Positions 38,203-48,247 are shown, counted from the first letter of the stretch. The stretch: DNA of 64,000 bases from Aurantiacibacter sp. D1-12 (GCF_028858515.1 NZ_JAPJZJ010000001.1:310001-374000), one strand, 5' to 3'. Notes: generated by a model from the letters alone, not told the origin. A program made the numbers and translations.

Positions 38203-40095
38203 ATGAGCGCAGCCACACAAGACCGCGATTCTGCAAAGCTGAAGCTTGCGGCCGGCGCAATCGGTATCGTTTTCGGCGATATCGGTACGAGTCCGCTGTA
38301 CGCGTTTCGTGAGACCTTCCGCGGTGCGCATGAAATGCCGATTGATCAGCTGCACGTCCTCGGCGTGGTCAGCCTGATTTTCTGGTCGATGTTCCTGATC
38401 GTGGCGATCCAGTACGTCACCATCCTGATGCGTGCAGATAACAACGGGCAGGGCGGCAGTCTTGCGCTCGTGGCGCTGCTTTCGCGCAGTATCGGCAAGA
38501 CCAGTTACGGCTGGTTGATCGTGCTGCTCGGCGTTTTTGCGACAGCGCTATTCTACGGCGACAGCATGATTACGCCTGCTATTTCAGTGCTTTCCGCGGT
38601 GGAAGGACTAACCGTGGTGGACCGGGGCCTGCAGCCCTACGTGATCCCCATCGCACTGGTCCTGCTGGTTGGCCTGTTCGTGCTCCAACAGCGCGGTACA
38701 GCCAAGGTGGGGGCCATGTTTGCCCCCGTGATGATCATCTACTTCTCGGTGATCGCCGTGCTCGGTGCGGGGCAGATATTCAACACGCCGGAAATCCTCT
38801 GGGCATTGAACCCGTGGTACGCGGTGCAATTCTTCCTTGAAGAGAAGGTGTTTGCCTTCCTTGCCCTCGGCTCGGTCGTGCTTGCAGTGACGGGTGCAGA
38901 GGCGCTCTATTCGGATATGGGACACTTCGGTCGCGGCCCGATGAAGCTCAGCTGGTTTGGTTTTGTTATGCCGTGTCTGCTGCTCAACTATTTCGGGCAG
39001 GGTGCGATGATCCTTGGCCTGCCTCCTGCAGCTGCCGAAGAAGCGATCATGAGCCCGTTCTTTTTCCTGGCGGACGAGGCTTACCGCCTGCCGCTGGTGA
39101 TCCTGGCGACCTGCGCGACCTTTATCGCAAGCCAGGCGGTGATCAGCGGCGCGTTCAGCATTACCCACCAGGCGATCCAGCTGGGCTTCGTGCCGCGCCT
39201 GTCGATCCGCCACACGTCAGACGAGCATTCGGGCCAGATCTACATTCCGGTGATCAACTGGGCGCTAATGTGCGCGGTGATCGTGCTGGTGCTGACTTTC
39301 CAGAACTCGTCCAACCTGGCCTCCGCCTATGGTATCGCCGTGACGGGGGCGGTGACAATCGACACGCTGCTGATGGCAGTGCTGTTTATCGGGGTGTGGA
39401 AGTGGCCGAAATGGATCGCCATCCCCGTGGTGCTGTTCTTCCTGATTATCGACGGCGCCTATTTCGCAGCGAACCTTTACAAGGTGCCTTCGGGCGGGTG
39501 GTTCCCGCTGGTTGTCGGCGCGATTGCCTTCGCCATTCTCACCACATGGGCGAAGGGGCGCAAGCTGATGCGCGAACGCATGACAGAGATGAGCTTACCG
39601 CTCGATATCTTTGCCAAGTCGGCCCGCTCAAGCTCGGCGCGCGTGCCGGGCACGGCGATCTTTATGAATTCCGGCTCCAGCGGAACGCCATCGGCGCTGC
39701 TCCACAATATCAAGCACAACAAGGTGTTGCACGAGCGCATTGTGGTACTGACAGTGCAGATCAGCGATGTGCCCTATGTCGACCCGTCCGAACGGTGCGA
39801 AATCATGGAGCTGGGCGACGGATTCTTCCGCGTGATCCTGCATTACGGCTTCATGGAAGAAACAGATGTGCCCAAGGCGCTCGCCAGCCGCGAGATGTGC
39901 GGCGGGCCGTTCGACATGATGCAAACCAGCTTCTTCCTCAGCCGCCAAACGCTGCTGACATCGGACAAGCCTGGGATGGCCATCTGGCGCGAAAAACTGT
40001 TCGCCTGGATGATGCGTAACGCCGCAACACCCATGGAATTCTTCCGGCTCCCGACCAACCGCGTGGTCGAGCTGGGGAGCCAGGTGGAGATTTAG
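38203..40095 (+). CDS. kup: Low-affinity potassium uptake protein Kup
   Basis: Proton-coupled potassium transporter of 630 residues. Begins with [22 protein letters not shown], the family signature, followed by about twelve spans to residue 450 and a hydrophilic cytoplasmic C-terminal domain ending [10 protein letters not shown]. No good ribosome site is visible before the ATG. It stands alone. Confidence 0.96.
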   Translation: MSAATQDRDSAKLKLAAGAIGIVFGDIGTSPLYAFRETFRGAHEMPIDQLHVLGVVSLIFWSMFLIVAIQYVTILMRADNNGQGGSLALVALLSRSIGKTSYGWLIVLLGVFATALFYGDSMITPAISVLSAVEGLTVVDRGLQPYVIPIALVLLVGLFVLQQRGTAKVGAMFAPVMIIYFSVIAVLGAGQIFNTPEILWALNPWYAVQFFLEEKVFAFLALGSVVLAVTGAEALYSDMGHFGRGPMKLSWFGFVMPCLLLNYFGQGAMILGLPPAAAEEAIMSPFFFLADEAYRLPLVILATCATFIASQAVISGAFSITHQAIQLGFVPRLSIRHTSDEHSGQIYIPVINWALMCAVIVLVLTFQNSSNLASAYGIAVTGAVTIDTLLMAVLFIGVWKWPKWIAIPVVLFFLIIDGAYFAANLYKVPSGGWFPLVVGAIAFAILTTWAKGRKLMRERMTEMSLPLDIFAKSARSSSARVPGTAIFMNSGSSGTPSALLHNIKHNKVLHERIVVLTVQISDVPYVDPSERCEIMELGDGFFRVILHYGFMEETDVPKALASREMCGGPFDMMQTSFFLSRQTLLTSDKPGMAIWREKLFAWMMRNAATPMEFFRLPTNRVVELGSQVEI

Positions 40096-40104
40096 GTTTA
40101 GGCG

Positions 40105-40392
40105 TTAGTCAGCCGCGCGTCGGTCGACGTATTGCGTCATCTGCTTATGCGCTTCGTCGAACATCTCATATCGTGCATCGACGCGGCTTTTGAACCGATC
40201 ATACTGTTCTTGCAGGCGGGCCTTCATATCTTGAGTTCCGGCTTGGTCCGCGCGGTAGTCCAGCTTTTCAAGTCGGTCCTCGTAATCTCTTAGCCTGTCT
40301 CGAACGGCCTTTCGCTCTTCAAAATGCCAATCGTTCAGAACCTTATGCAACAGGCCACGCACGTCGCCGATGTGAATACCTGATTGGTCCAT
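40105..40392 (-). CDS. Small charged coiled-coil protein
   Basis: 95-residue hypothetical protein. The ATG at 40390-40392 has a strong ribosome site (AGGAGAG). The sequence is highly charged and helical, with a coiled-coil centre (DRLRDYEDRLEKLDYRADQA). No family recognised. A perfect minus-strand TATAAT (40411-40416) sits about 20 bases before the start, inside a near-palindrome. Base composition is lower in GC than in kup and yciB, which may mark recent acquisition. The upstream frame to 40476 is unlikely to be coding. Confidence 0.65.
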   Translation of the reverse strand: MDQSGIHIGDVRGLLHKVLNDWHFEERKAVRDRLRDYEDRLEKLDYRADQAGTQDMKARLQEQYDRFKSRVDARYEMFDEAHKQMTQYVDRRAAD

Positions 40393-40407
40393 AAGTTCTC
40401 TCCTGAG

Positions 40408-40426
40408 TGTATTATACATATAACAC
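40408..40426 (-). promoter_or_regulatory. Near-palindromic operator at the promoter of the coiled-coil gene
   Basis: GTATTATACATATAACAC (40409-40426) is an imperfect palindrome that includes TATAAT on the minus strand. The segment 40408-40425 also fits TGT-N12-ACA, the pattern of PpsR/CrtJ sites in phototrophic proteobacteria; that pattern is short and may be chance. Confidence 0.35.
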
Positions 40427-40484
40427 AGCTTAACAGGCGCGGCAAATGCCACGCCCTTGGAGGTGTTTCGCTGCATAGGTGAAT

Positions 40485-40534
40485 CAATACGGCGAGAAAG
40501 CGAGGCCGTGGCCCGAAACTCTCTCGCCGTATTG
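40485..40534. repeat. 13-bp perfect inverted repeat
   Basis: CAATACGGCGAGA (40485-40497) and TCTCGCCGTATTG (40522-40534) are exact reverse complements separated by 24 bp. It lies in the 179-bp gap between two minus-strand genes. It could be a hairpin terminator for yciB (no T-run seen), a regulator site or a miniature mobile element end pair. Confidence 0.7.
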
Positions 40535-40571
40535 TGCTTAGAATACAGTAATTTGGCGCAGTGTCAAAATG

Positions 40572-41219
40572 TCACCCCGGCGGAGGGGTGTCGTCGGCTT
40601 CGTTGTTTGCTTCCACATCGAGCCCGTGGCGCATCAGCATAGGCACCTGCGTAAAGGTGAAGACGAAGGTCAGCGGCAGGAACAGCCAAAGCTTCATGCC
40701 GAGCCACGTTTCGAAGCTCACCCCATAGATCAGCACGGTGTTCAGTGCCCCGAGGAAGATGAAGAACACGCCCCAGTTGCGTGAGAGCTTGAGCCAGCCT
40801 TCGTCGTTCAGGCCTTCAAACGCGGCTTCGAGCAGCACCTTGAGCAGTGATCTGCCGCGCGAATAACCAACCAGCAGAACAACCGCGAAGATCGCGTAGA
40901 CGATGGTTGGCTTCCACTGGATGAAGCGTTCATCCTGGAAATAGATCGTCAGTGCACCGAACCCGACGATCAGCGCGGTCGAGAGCCAGAGCATCGGGCT
41001 GACCTTGCCCAGCCGCACCTTGCTGACGATGAGCGCGACAATCGCAGCCACGATAAAGGCACCGGTGCCGCGGACGACCGCACCGATTTCCCCCACCATG
41101 TCCCCGCCATCTTCGGGCGAGAAGTACTTGTAGGTCAGGAAGAAAACGAGCAGCGGCCCGTAGTCGACCGCGACATTGAGCCAGCCGCTTTTGGGTTTCT
41201 GGGCATTTGTCTCAGTCAT
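40572..41219 (-). CDS. yciB: Inner membrane-spanning protein YciB (septation protein A)
   Basis: 215-residue membrane protein of the YciB/IspA family, involved in cell envelope maintenance and septation. DYGPLLVFFLTYKYF near the N-terminus and KPTIVYAIFAVVLL, NWGVFFIFLGALN, KLWLFLPLTFVFTFTQVP are typical. Five or six spans. It is the last gene of the overlapping set dapF-mtaB-ftsY-yciB, sharing ATGA with ftsY. Confidence 0.93.
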   Translation of the reverse strand: MTETNAQKPKSGWLNVAVDYGPLLVFFLTYKYFSPEDGGDMVGEIGAVVRGTGAFIVAAIVALIVSKVRLGKVSPMLWLSTALIVGFGALTIYFQDERFIQWKPTIVYAIFAVVLLVGYSRGRSLLKVLLEAAFEGLNDEGWLKLSRNWGVFFIFLGALNTVLIYGVSFETWLGMKLWLFLPLTFVFTFTQVPMLMRHGLDVEANNEADDTPPPG

Positions 41220-42343
41220 CAGGCCACTCCTGCAATCACGCGCGCGACAAGGTCCGGGTCGAAGGGGCGCAGATCGTCGAGCGTCTCGCCCACGCCAATC
41301 GCATGGATTGGCAAGCCATATTGCTCTGCCGCTGCCACCAGCACACCGCCGCGCGCGGTGCCATCGAGCTTGGTCATGATCAGGCCGGTGACGCCTGCGA
41401 CTTCCTTGAAGGTCTCGATCTGCGAGAGCGCATTCTGGCCGTTGGTCGCATCGAGCACCAGCAACACATCATGCGGCGCTTCGGGATTGAGGCGGCCGAG
41501 AACTTTGCGGATCTTGGCCAGCTCGTCCATCAGCTCGCGCTTGTTCTGCAGGCGTCCGGCGGTGTCGACGATCAGGGCATCGGTGCCGATGTTGGTCGCC
41601 TTCTTCACCCCATCGAACACGATAGCGGAAGGATCGCCGCCTTCAGGGCCCGTAATGATCGGTGCCCCGATACGTTCTGCCCAGATTTTGAGCTGGCCGA
41701 TAGCAGCCGCGCGGAAGGTGTCGCCGGCCGCCAGCATGACCTCGTAATCGTCCTCCATCAGCCAGTGGCCGAGCTTGGCGATGGTGGTGGTTTTGCCGCT
41801 GCCGTTGACGCCGATGACCAGGATCACCTGCGGGCGAGGGAAGGCGGTAATGTCGAGCGGCTTGGCCACCGGACGAAGAATTGCAGCAATTTCCTCGGCG
41901 ACCGCCTCTTTCAGTTCGCGTTCGGTGATGACCGATCCGAAGCGCTTTTCGGCCAGCTTGTCGCGAATGCGTGCGGCAGCGGAGGGGCCGAGGTCGGACA
42001 CGATCAGCGCGTCCTCGATCTCGTCCAGCGTCGCATCATCGAGCCGTGTCGAGCGCATAGTCGTGGCGACCTTGGAAACGATGGATGCAGGTTCTGGCTC
42101 TTGGGCGGGTGCTGGCGCGGGAGTCGGAGCGGGCTCAGGCTCCTGCACTGGCTCAGGTTCCGCGACTGGTTCGGGCGCAGGAGTAGGCTCCGGCTCTGGT
42201 TCTACTTCGGCCTCAGGCTCCGGCTCTGCCACTTCCTCGACAACGGGCTCAGCAGCCTCAACCGCGGCGGAGAGGTTCTCCGACAGGCGGTCAGACGTCT
42301 TGCGAAATCCACCGAAGAGCTTTTCGGTCCAGCTTTTGCTCAC
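41219..42343 (-). CDS. ftsY: Signal recognition particle receptor FtsY
   Basis: SRP receptor GTPase, 374 residues. It starts at GTG inside the mtaB stop. The N-terminal domain (about 20-100) is very acidic with many PEPE and EPEP units. The NG domain contains VNGSGKTTTIAKLG (G1), DTFRAAA, DTAGRLQNK (G3) and TKLDGTARGG (G4). Works with ffs RNA, also in this window. Confidence 0.97.
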   Translation of the reverse strand: MSKSWTEKLFGGFRKTSDRLSENLSAAVEAAEPVVEEVAEPEPEAEVEPEPEPTPAPEPVAEPEPVQEPEPAPTPAPAPAQEPEPASIVSKVATTMRSTRLDDATLDEIEDALIVSDLGPSAAARIRDKLAEKRFGSVITERELKEAVAEEIAAILRPVAKPLDITAFPRPQVILVIGVNGSGKTTTIAKLGHWLMEDDYEVMLAAGDTFRAAAIGQLKIWAERIGAPIITGPEGGDPSAIVFDGVKKATNIGTDALIVDTAGRLQNKRELMDELAKIRKVLGRLNPEAPHDVLLVLDATNGQNALSQIETFKEVAGVTGLIMTKLDGTARGGVLVAAAEQYGLPIHAIGVGETLDDLRPFDPDLVARVIAGVA

Positions 42344-43515
42344 TTGAGAAGGCCTTCCTCAATCGTAGTCGGGGTAATGGTCAAGATTGTACCTGCGGGT
42401 GTGCCGTCGGGCACATCGGCCCGTGCAAAGTTCTCCGCATAACCCGTACCGTCCTTTTCCGCGAGGACGCGCAATGGTGTTCCCACAAGGCTATTAAGCC
42501 AGTTCTGGCGGGTTTTGGCGACAGCAGCGCGCAATTCACTCGCCCGCACCTTGATCGTCGCTTTGTCCAACTGCGGCATGCGCGCAGCCGGTGTATTGGG
42601 GCGGGGCGAATAGGGAAATATGTGGCCGTGGACGACGGGTAACTCGCCGATGATCGAGATATTATCGGAATGGTGACCTTCGTCCTCGGTCGGGAAACCG
42701 GCGATGATATCTGCGCCGATGGCGAGGTCTGGTCGGCGCTCTCGAAGTGATTGTACCAGCTCGACCGCATCGTTGCGGCTGTGGCGGCGCTTCATGCGTT
42801 TGAGGATCAGGTCAGAACCGTGCTGCAAGGACAGGTGCAGATGCGGCATCATGCGCGGCTCGTCCGCAAAAAGCTCGAACAGCACGGGATCGACTTCCGC
42901 ACCGTCAATCGAGGACATGCGCAGGCGTTGCAATTCGGGAAAGGCATTTAGCACTGCGGCAACCAACTCGCCCAACGGAGGCTCACCGGCCAAATCATGG
43001 CCCCATGACGTCACATCGACACCGGTCAGCACCACTTCCGGCGCGCCTTGCTCCAGGTGACGCTCCACTTCGAGCAGTACAGCTGGAATGGTGAGTGAGC
43101 GGCTCCCGCCACGCCCTTGTGGAATGACGCAGAAGGTGCAGGCATGGTCGCAACCGTTCTGTACCGCGATAAAAGCTCGCGTGTGTTTGGGTAGGGCTTG
43201 CTCGGCGGGCTCGGGCACATTCCACGCGCGGGCATCGAGCTTTTGCGTGTTGGGCACCAGTCCATCGACTTCGGGCATGGCGGCAAGCTGGTCGCGCTCG
43301 ATATCGGCCGCGCATCCCGTCACCAGCAGCCTTGCATCAGGGCGCGCGCGCCGCGCCTTGCGGATAGCCTGACGGGTTTGCCGCACGGCTTCCATCGTAA
43401 CCGCGCAGCTGTTGACTACAACCACATCGGATTCGTCCGCCACGAGCGTCCGGATGCGCTCGCTCTCGGCGATGTTCAGACGGCAGCCGAGGGAAATGAC
43501 TTCAGCGCCGCTCAT
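42340..43515 (-). CDS. mtaB: tRNA t6A37 methylthiotransferase MtaB
   Basis: Radical-SAM enzyme that adds a methylthio group to t6A37 in tRNAs reading ANN codons; 391 residues. The N-terminal cluster ligands are Cys11, Cys37 and Cys68; the radical-SAM cysteines are 122, 126 and 129 (CDHACTFC). PQGRGGSRS and GADIIAGFPTE are family motifs, and a TRAM-like end closes the protein. The length and CDHACTFC favour MtaB over MiaB. It overlaps dapF and ftsY. Confidence 0.92.
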   Translation of the reverse strand: MSGAEVISLGCRLNIAESERIRTLVADESDVVVVNSCAVTMEAVRQTRQAIRKARRARPDARLLVTGCAADIERDQLAAMPEVDGLVPNTQKLDARAWNVPEPAEQALPKHTRAFIAVQNGCDHACTFCVIPQGRGGSRSLTIPAVLLEVERHLEQGAPEVVLTGVDVTSWGHDLAGEPPLGELVAAVLNAFPELQRLRMSSIDGAEVDPVLFELFADEPRMMPHLHLSLQHGSDLILKRMKRRHSRNDAVELVQSLRERRPDLAIGADIIAGFPTEDEGHHSDNISIIGELPVVHGHIFPYSPRPNTPAARMPQLDKATIKVRASELRAAVAKTRQNWLNSLVGTPLRVLAEKDGTGYAENFARADVPDGTPAGTILTITPTTIEEGLLK

Positions 43516-44321
43516 GCGTAGTCGCCCCAGTCAAACTCGCCGCGAAAGGCTTCGGTTGCCGGGCCGGTCATGGTGATGCGGTTGTCTTCACCCCATCCGA
43601 TCAGCAAGGGGCCGCCGGGAAGGTGCACTGTGACTTCGCGATCCACCAGTCCGCGACGCATGGCGGCGATGGCTGTGGCGCAGGCTCCGGTGCCGCATGC
43701 GCGGGTAAGGCCCGCCCCGCGTTCCCAAACACGCAGGCGGATCGTCTCACGGTCTTCCACACTGGCGACATTGACGTTGACGCGGGCGGGAAAGATCTCG
43801 TCGATTTCCACTTCAGGCCCGATGATATCGAGGGCAATCGCGTCCACATTGCCGACAAAGAATACCGCGTGCGGATTGCCGACATTGACGGCGACCGGCT
43901 GCTCCAGCGCGCCCCAGCCTAATGGCAAGCTCATCGTGTCCATTGCGTAGGCGAGCGGGATAGCGTCCCACTCGAAGCGCGGCTCTCCCATGTCGACAGC
44001 CACGCCGCTGTCGGATGGATGGGTTTCGATCACGCCGCCGGCAGTGCTGATTGTCGCAGGTTCGCCAAGCAGCATGCCCACGGCGCGCGAGGCGTTGCCG
44101 CAGGCTTCTACTTCGCCGCCATCCTGATTGAATATCCGCATGCGGCACGTTGCCGTCTCATCCGGCTCCAGCACGATCAGCTGATCGCAACCGATCCCTT
44201 CCCGCCGGTCCGCCAGTGCGCGCACGGTGGCGGTTGATAGCGCGGGCAGGGGCGTCTCTCGCGCATCAAGCACGATGAAGTCATTGCCTAACCCGTGCAT
44301 CTTTATGAAGGGAACGCGCAT
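43512..44321 (-). CDS. dapF: Diaminopimelate epimerase
   Basis: Converts LL- to meso-diaminopimelate for peptidoglycan and lysine; 269 residues. The ATG at 44321 gives MRVPFIKMHGLGNDF; a GTG at 44330 is possible. Catalytic pair Cys74 (EACGNASR) and Cys209 (RACGTGAC). First gene of the overlapping set; its TGA shares bases with the mtaB ATG. Confidence 0.96.
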   Translation of the reverse strand: MRVPFIKMHGLGNDFIVLDARETPLPALSTATVRALADRREGIGCDQLIVLEPDETATCRMRIFNQDGGEVEACGNASRAVGMLLGEPATISTAGGVIETHPSDSGVAVDMGEPRFEWDAIPLAYAMDTMSLPLGWGALEQPVAVNVGNPHAVFFVGNVDAIALDIIGPEVEIDEIFPARVNVNVASVEDRETIRLRVWERGAGLTRACGTGACATAIAAMRRGLVDREVTVHLPGGPLLIGWGEDNRITMTGPATEAFRGEFDWGDYA

Positions 44322-44378
44322 CACCGCCACCTAGGGCGCGTAGGGCGCTTCTGCAATGGCTGGTGGTCGTGAGCAGGC

Positions 44379-46016
44379 CTAGCCGGCGAGACGGTCCGCA
44401 TCTGCATCAAGCACGTCTGCGCCTGTTTCCGTGTCGCTGTTACCTTCGACCAGCAGACCAAGCTTGGCGAGGCGTTTGCGGGTCGCATCGGCATTTTCCG
44501 GGCGTCCGTAAAGATAGCCCTGACCCTTGATCTCGCCGAGGCCTGTGAGCGCATCAAGTACCTTGCCGTTCTCGATGCCTTCCGCAGTGACCGGAAGCGA
44601 CAGCCCCTTGCCGAGCGAGACAATCGCCCGCACCAGCTCGCAATTGGCGTTTTCGCCGGCAAGCTCGGTCACGAAGCTGCGATCGATCTTGAGGCGATCA
44701 AATGGCAGTGAGCGCAATTGCGAGAGGCTGGAGTATCCGGTGCCAAAATCGTCCAGACTGATGCGGATTCCCTGGTTCTTCAGGCTGGTGACAATTGAAC
44801 GGACCGCGCCGACATTCTCGTGCAGGCAGCTCTCTGTAATTTCGATCTCAAGCCGGTGCGGAGGAAAGCCGTTTTCGACAAGAATGTGCAGCAGCTTTTG
44901 CGCGAACCACGGGTCACGCAGCTGGATCGGCGAGATGTTGACTGACAGCGAGAGGTCGGGGGACCATCCCTTTGCATCGACCAATGCCTGACGGATCAGG
45001 CTTTCGGAAAGCGCGCCTATCACGTCGATCTCTTCGGCGATGGAAATGAAGACGTCGGGGTTCACCAACCCGTATTTGGGTGAACGCCAGCGGGCCAGCA
45101 TTTCAAAGCCAACCAGCTCGCCGGTCTCCAGATTGACCTGCTGTTCGTAGAAGGGGACGAATTCACCCGCCTGCAGGCCTTCACGGATGCCGGTTTCCAG
45201 CTCGTTGCGGTACCGAAGCTCGTCTTCCATTTGGCTTTCAAACCAGAAGTACCGGTTCCGACCGCGCTTTTTGGCATGATACATCGCGATATCGGCACGG
45301 TGGATGAGCTTGTCTGCGCTTGGTGGATCACCGGCTGTGGTGTGACTGTGCGCAACGCCAAGAGAAATGGTGGCCTCAATCAGAAGGCCTTCATGCTTGA
45401 TCGGTGCGGAAGCGATCTGGATCAGCTTGTCTGCAAGAGCATCAACACGGTCGCGTGCGCGATATTCGAACGGGATAGCGCAGGCGAACTCGTCACCGCC
45501 GATCCGGATCTGCAATCCGTCTGCCGGCAATTCCTTTGCGATGCGCTCGGCGATTGTGGTCAGCACCATGTCGCCGACCTGGTGTCCGTTATGATCGTTG
45601 ATCTGTTTGAAATTGTCGAGATCGAGCAAAAGGACGGCTACGTCCTCTTCACGCTTGGCCGCTTCAACGCGCATGACTTCGATGGCGATCGGGCCGCTGC
45701 GGCGGTTAAGGCAGCCGGTCATCGGATCGCGTTCTGCCAGCTCGCGTGCACGCTCTTCCGCACGGCGACGTACCTCGACTTCGCGATTCAGGTCTTTGTA
45801 CCGCCGCCAGCCGAACAGCAGAAGCGCCACGTTCAGCAACAGGGCATTGGTCAGCAGCATGTCAGGTGCGCTGCCCTGGCCCATCCATGATCGCACAATC
45901 TGCGGCATGACCGTGCCACCGGTTCCGATGAAAAGGATGATGGCGGCAATGGCGATGCCCAACGTGATGATGTCACGCTGCGCGGGCTTCAATGCCGCAT
46001 CAGCAGTTTTGTTCAT
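44379..46016 (-). CDS. Membrane GGDEF-EAL cyclic di-GMP protein
   Basis: 545 residues. Two N-terminal spans (ITLGIAIAAIILFIGTGG and LLLNVALLLFGW), then a GGDEF domain with intact RIGGDEF, then an EAL domain in which the first motif reads EML; the catalytic Glu is kept, and TESCL, DDFGTGYSSLSQL, KIDRSFV and AEGIEN are present. Both synthesis and hydrolysis of c-di-GMP are thus possible. No sensory domain beyond the two spans. The ATG at 46016 is preferred over 46052. Divergent from the EVE gene. Confidence 0.92.
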   Translation of the reverse strand: MNKTADAALKPAQRDIITLGIAIAAIILFIGTGGTVMPQIVRSWMGQGSAPDMLLTNALLLNVALLLFGWRRYKDLNREVEVRRRAEERARELAERDPMTGCLNRRSGPIAIEVMRVEAAKREEDVAVLLLDLDNFKQINDHNGHQVGDMVLTTIAERIAKELPADGLQIRIGGDEFACAIPFEYRARDRVDALADKLIQIASAPIKHEGLLIEATISLGVAHSHTTAGDPPSADKLIHRADIAMYHAKKRGRNRYFWFESQMEDELRYRNELETGIREGLQAGEFVPFYEQQVNLETGELVGFEMLARWRSPKYGLVNPDVFISIAEEIDVIGALSESLIRQALVDAKGWSPDLSLSVNISPIQLRDPWFAQKLLHILVENGFPPHRLEIEITESCLHENVGAVRSIVTSLKNQGIRISLDDFGTGYSSLSQLRSLPFDRLKIDRSFVTELAGENANCELVRAIVSLGKGLSLPVTAEGIENGKVLDALTGLGEIKGQGYLYGRPENADATRKRLAKLGLLVEGNSDTETGADVLDADADRLAG

Positions 46017-46151
46017 GGCTGTTCTGACAGTCAAAACGAGCATTGCCCCCAAGTTTCAATGCTTCCCTATGCAGCAACATGTTCAACAGTCCGTTAATTG
46101 CGACTTGTGGCAGGAATCGCTAGGCAAACGCTGACCAACAAGGAGGACGCA

Positions 46152-46562
46152 TTGCCCAATTACTGGCTGATCAAATCGGAACCATTCAAATACTCGTGGG
46201 ATGACCTCGTCCGCGACGGCGAGACTGTGTGGGACGGCGTGCGCAACCACCGAGCTGCGAACAATCTGAAAGCCATGAAAGAGGGCGACCAGCTATTCTT
46301 CTACCACTCCAACAAGGGGCTGGAGATCGTTGGTATTGCAGAGGTCAGCAAGGAAGGCCTGATCGATCCAACCGATCCTGAAGGCAAGTGGCCCACCGTG
46401 AATGTAAAGCCAGTCCGTGCTCTCGACAATTTTGTCACGCTGAAGGCGATCAAGGCCAATCCGGAGCTCGAAGGCATTGAGCTCGTGCGCCTCTCCCGCC
46501 TGTCCGTGGCGGAAATTACCGCGGACGAGTGGAAGAAGATTCTCAAGATGGCCGAAGGCTGA
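46152..46562 (+). CDS. EVE domain protein
   Basis: 136-residue single-domain EVE protein (PUA-like fold, thought to bind modified bases in nucleic acid). The start is a TTG at 46152: AAGGAGG lies 6 bases upstream and LPNYWLIKSEP is the usual N-terminus. Motifs WDGVRNHRAANNLK and GDQLFFYHSN are characteristic. The in-frame ATG at 46098 would add 18 residues without family support. Confidence 0.92.
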   Translation: MPNYWLIKSEPFKYSWDDLVRDGETVWDGVRNHRAANNLKAMKEGDQLFFYHSNKGLEIVGIAEVSKEGLIDPTDPEGKWPTVNVKPVRALDNFVTLKAIKANPELEGIELVRLSRLSVAEITADEWKKILKMAEG

Positions 46563-46579
46563 TGCCTATCGGCTGCGGC

Positions 46580-48247
46580 CTACCTATTACGTAGGCCGCT
46601 TACCGTCGCTCCGGCGGCGGAGAGCTGTTCGATATCGGTGATGCAGTGGATCAGGCGAATGCCCTTGCGGCTCGTCGCCTCTTCCAGCGCCTTATCGAAC
46701 TGCGCGTTGTTCTCGACGCGCGCACCCCATCCGCCATAGCTTTGTGCCATCATCGCGAAATCGGGGTTGGCGAGGTGGGTCGAGGCTTCACGGCCTGGAT
46801 ACTCGCGCTCCTGGTGCATGCGGATAGTGCCGTAGGTGGAATTGTCGAACAGGATCACAAGCAGATCGAGTCCGTATTGCGCGGCTGTCGCCAATTCCTG
46901 CGCGTTCATCATAAAATCACCGTCACCTGTAGCGGCAACAACGGTACGATCTGGGAAGCGCCGCGCAGCAGCTACGGCTGCGGGGACGCCATATCCCATC
47001 GCGCCTGCCGTCGGGGCTAGCTGCGAGGGGGAGCCCGCATAAGGCCAATAGCGGTGCCACCAGCCCGCAAAATTGCCTGCGCCGTTGCAAATGATGCTGT
47101 CTGCGGGGAGCAATTCGCGCGCTTTCTTCATGGCAAGTGCCAGGTCGAGGTCGAACTGCGCTTCGTCACGCGGAGTATTCCACTCCAACCATTCGTCATG
47201 CGCATGAGCACCGGCATCGAAGGGAATGGTCTCACCATCTTCCCAGAGTGCGGCGCTCTCGGCGAATTCGGCCATATCGGCACAGATCGGCAGGTCGGCA
47301 CGATAGACGCTGTTCAGCTCGTTCGCGTCGGGGTGAACGTGGATGACGACCTGATCCGGGTGATCGGGCGTCACCAGTTCGTAACCGTCGGTTGTCGCTT
47401 CGCCCATACGCGCGCCGACAATGAGCAGGACATCGGCCTCTTTGACGCGCTTGATGAGCTTCGGATTGGGACCGTAGCCCAGATTGCCTGCGTAGACGCT
47501 TGAGGACGGGGGCAGCGCATCTTGCCTGCGAAAAGCCGTCGCCACCGGAATACCGATCCGCTCGGCAAATTCGGTGAAGTAATGCCGCGTGCGCTCGTTC
47601 CAACCAGCGCCTCCCACAATCGCTACCGGAGCGGCGGCGTCGCCGATCATTCGCATCATCGTCGCCATCGCATCGGGGCAGGGCGCCTGGGCAGGCTTGG
47701 TGACAGCGGGGCGCACGGGTGCTGCGATGTTGTCCTCGTGCAGCATGTCCTCGGGCAGGGCGAGCACGACCGGGCCCGGGCGGCCTGACATGGCCGTTGC
47801 CCAAGCTCGGGCGACATATTCGGGGATCCGCTCTGCATGATCGATCTTGGCAGCCCACTTGGCGATCGGGCCGAAGAACGCGGGGAAGTCGACTTCCTGA
47901 AAGCCTTCGCGGTCTTTCATTCGGCGGTCCACATCGCCCACAAACAGGATCATCGGCTGCGAATCCTGCATGGCCACGTGCACGCCGATACTGGCATTGG
48001 TTGCGCCCGGACCACGGGTAACGAATGCCACCCCGGGCTTGCCGGTCATCGCTCCATCGGCGCAAGCCATGAAGGTAACGCCGCCTTCTTGCCGGCACGT
48101 CACCGTATCAATCGCCTCGCAATCAGCGAGAGCATCGAGCGCGGGAAGAAAGCTTTCCCCCGGCACGGTGAAGACACGGTCACAGCCCTGTTCGACAAGG
48201 CAATCGATCAGCAGGCGCGACGCGCTGCGAGAGGTGGTTGAGCTCAT
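46580..48247 (-). CDS. Thiamine-diphosphate enzyme, acetolactate synthase-like
   Basis: 555 residues from the ATG at 48247. Three-domain ThDP enzyme: the activating Glu is in VPGESFLPAL, a central Rossmann-like domain follows, and the cofactor motif GDGDFMMNAQELATA closes with NSTYGTIRMHQ. The family also covers benzoylformate decarboxylase, oxalyl-CoA decarboxylase and sulfoacetaldehyde acetyltransferase. No small regulatory subunit or other branched-chain gene is adjacent, so a biosynthetic acetolactate synthase is unlikely; substrate unknown. Confidence 0.85.
   Translation of the reverse strand: MSSTTSRSASRLLIDCLVEQGCDRVFTVPGESFLPALDALADCEAIDTVTCRQEGGVTFMACADGAMTGKPGVAFVTRGPGATNASIGVHVAMQDSQPMILFVGDVDRRMKDREGFQEVDFPAFFGPIAKWAAKIDHAERIPEYVARAWATAMSGRPGPVVLALPEDMLHEDNIAAPVRPAVTKPAQAPCPDAMATMMRMIGDAAAPVAIVGGAGWNERTRHYFTEFAERIGIPVATAFRRQDALPPSSSVYAGNLGYGPNPKLIKRVKEADVLLIVGARMGEATTDGYELVTPDHPDQVVIHVHPDANELNSVYRADLPICADMAEFAESAALWEDGETIPFDAGAHAHDEWLEWNTPRDEAQFDLDLALAMKKARELLPADSIICNGAGNFAGWWHRYWPYAGSPSQLAPTAGAMGYGVPAAVAAARRFPDRTVVAATGDGDFMMNAQELATAAQYGLDLLVILFDNSTYGTIRMHQEREYPGREASTHLANPDFAMMAQSYGGWGARVENNAQFDKALEEATSRKGIRLIHCITDIEQLSAAGATVSGLRNR

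Noticed and set aside
41775-42347. 190-residue Ser/Gly-rich plus-strand frame opposite ftsY
   Set aside because: It is the antisense reading of the PEPE repeats of FtsY.
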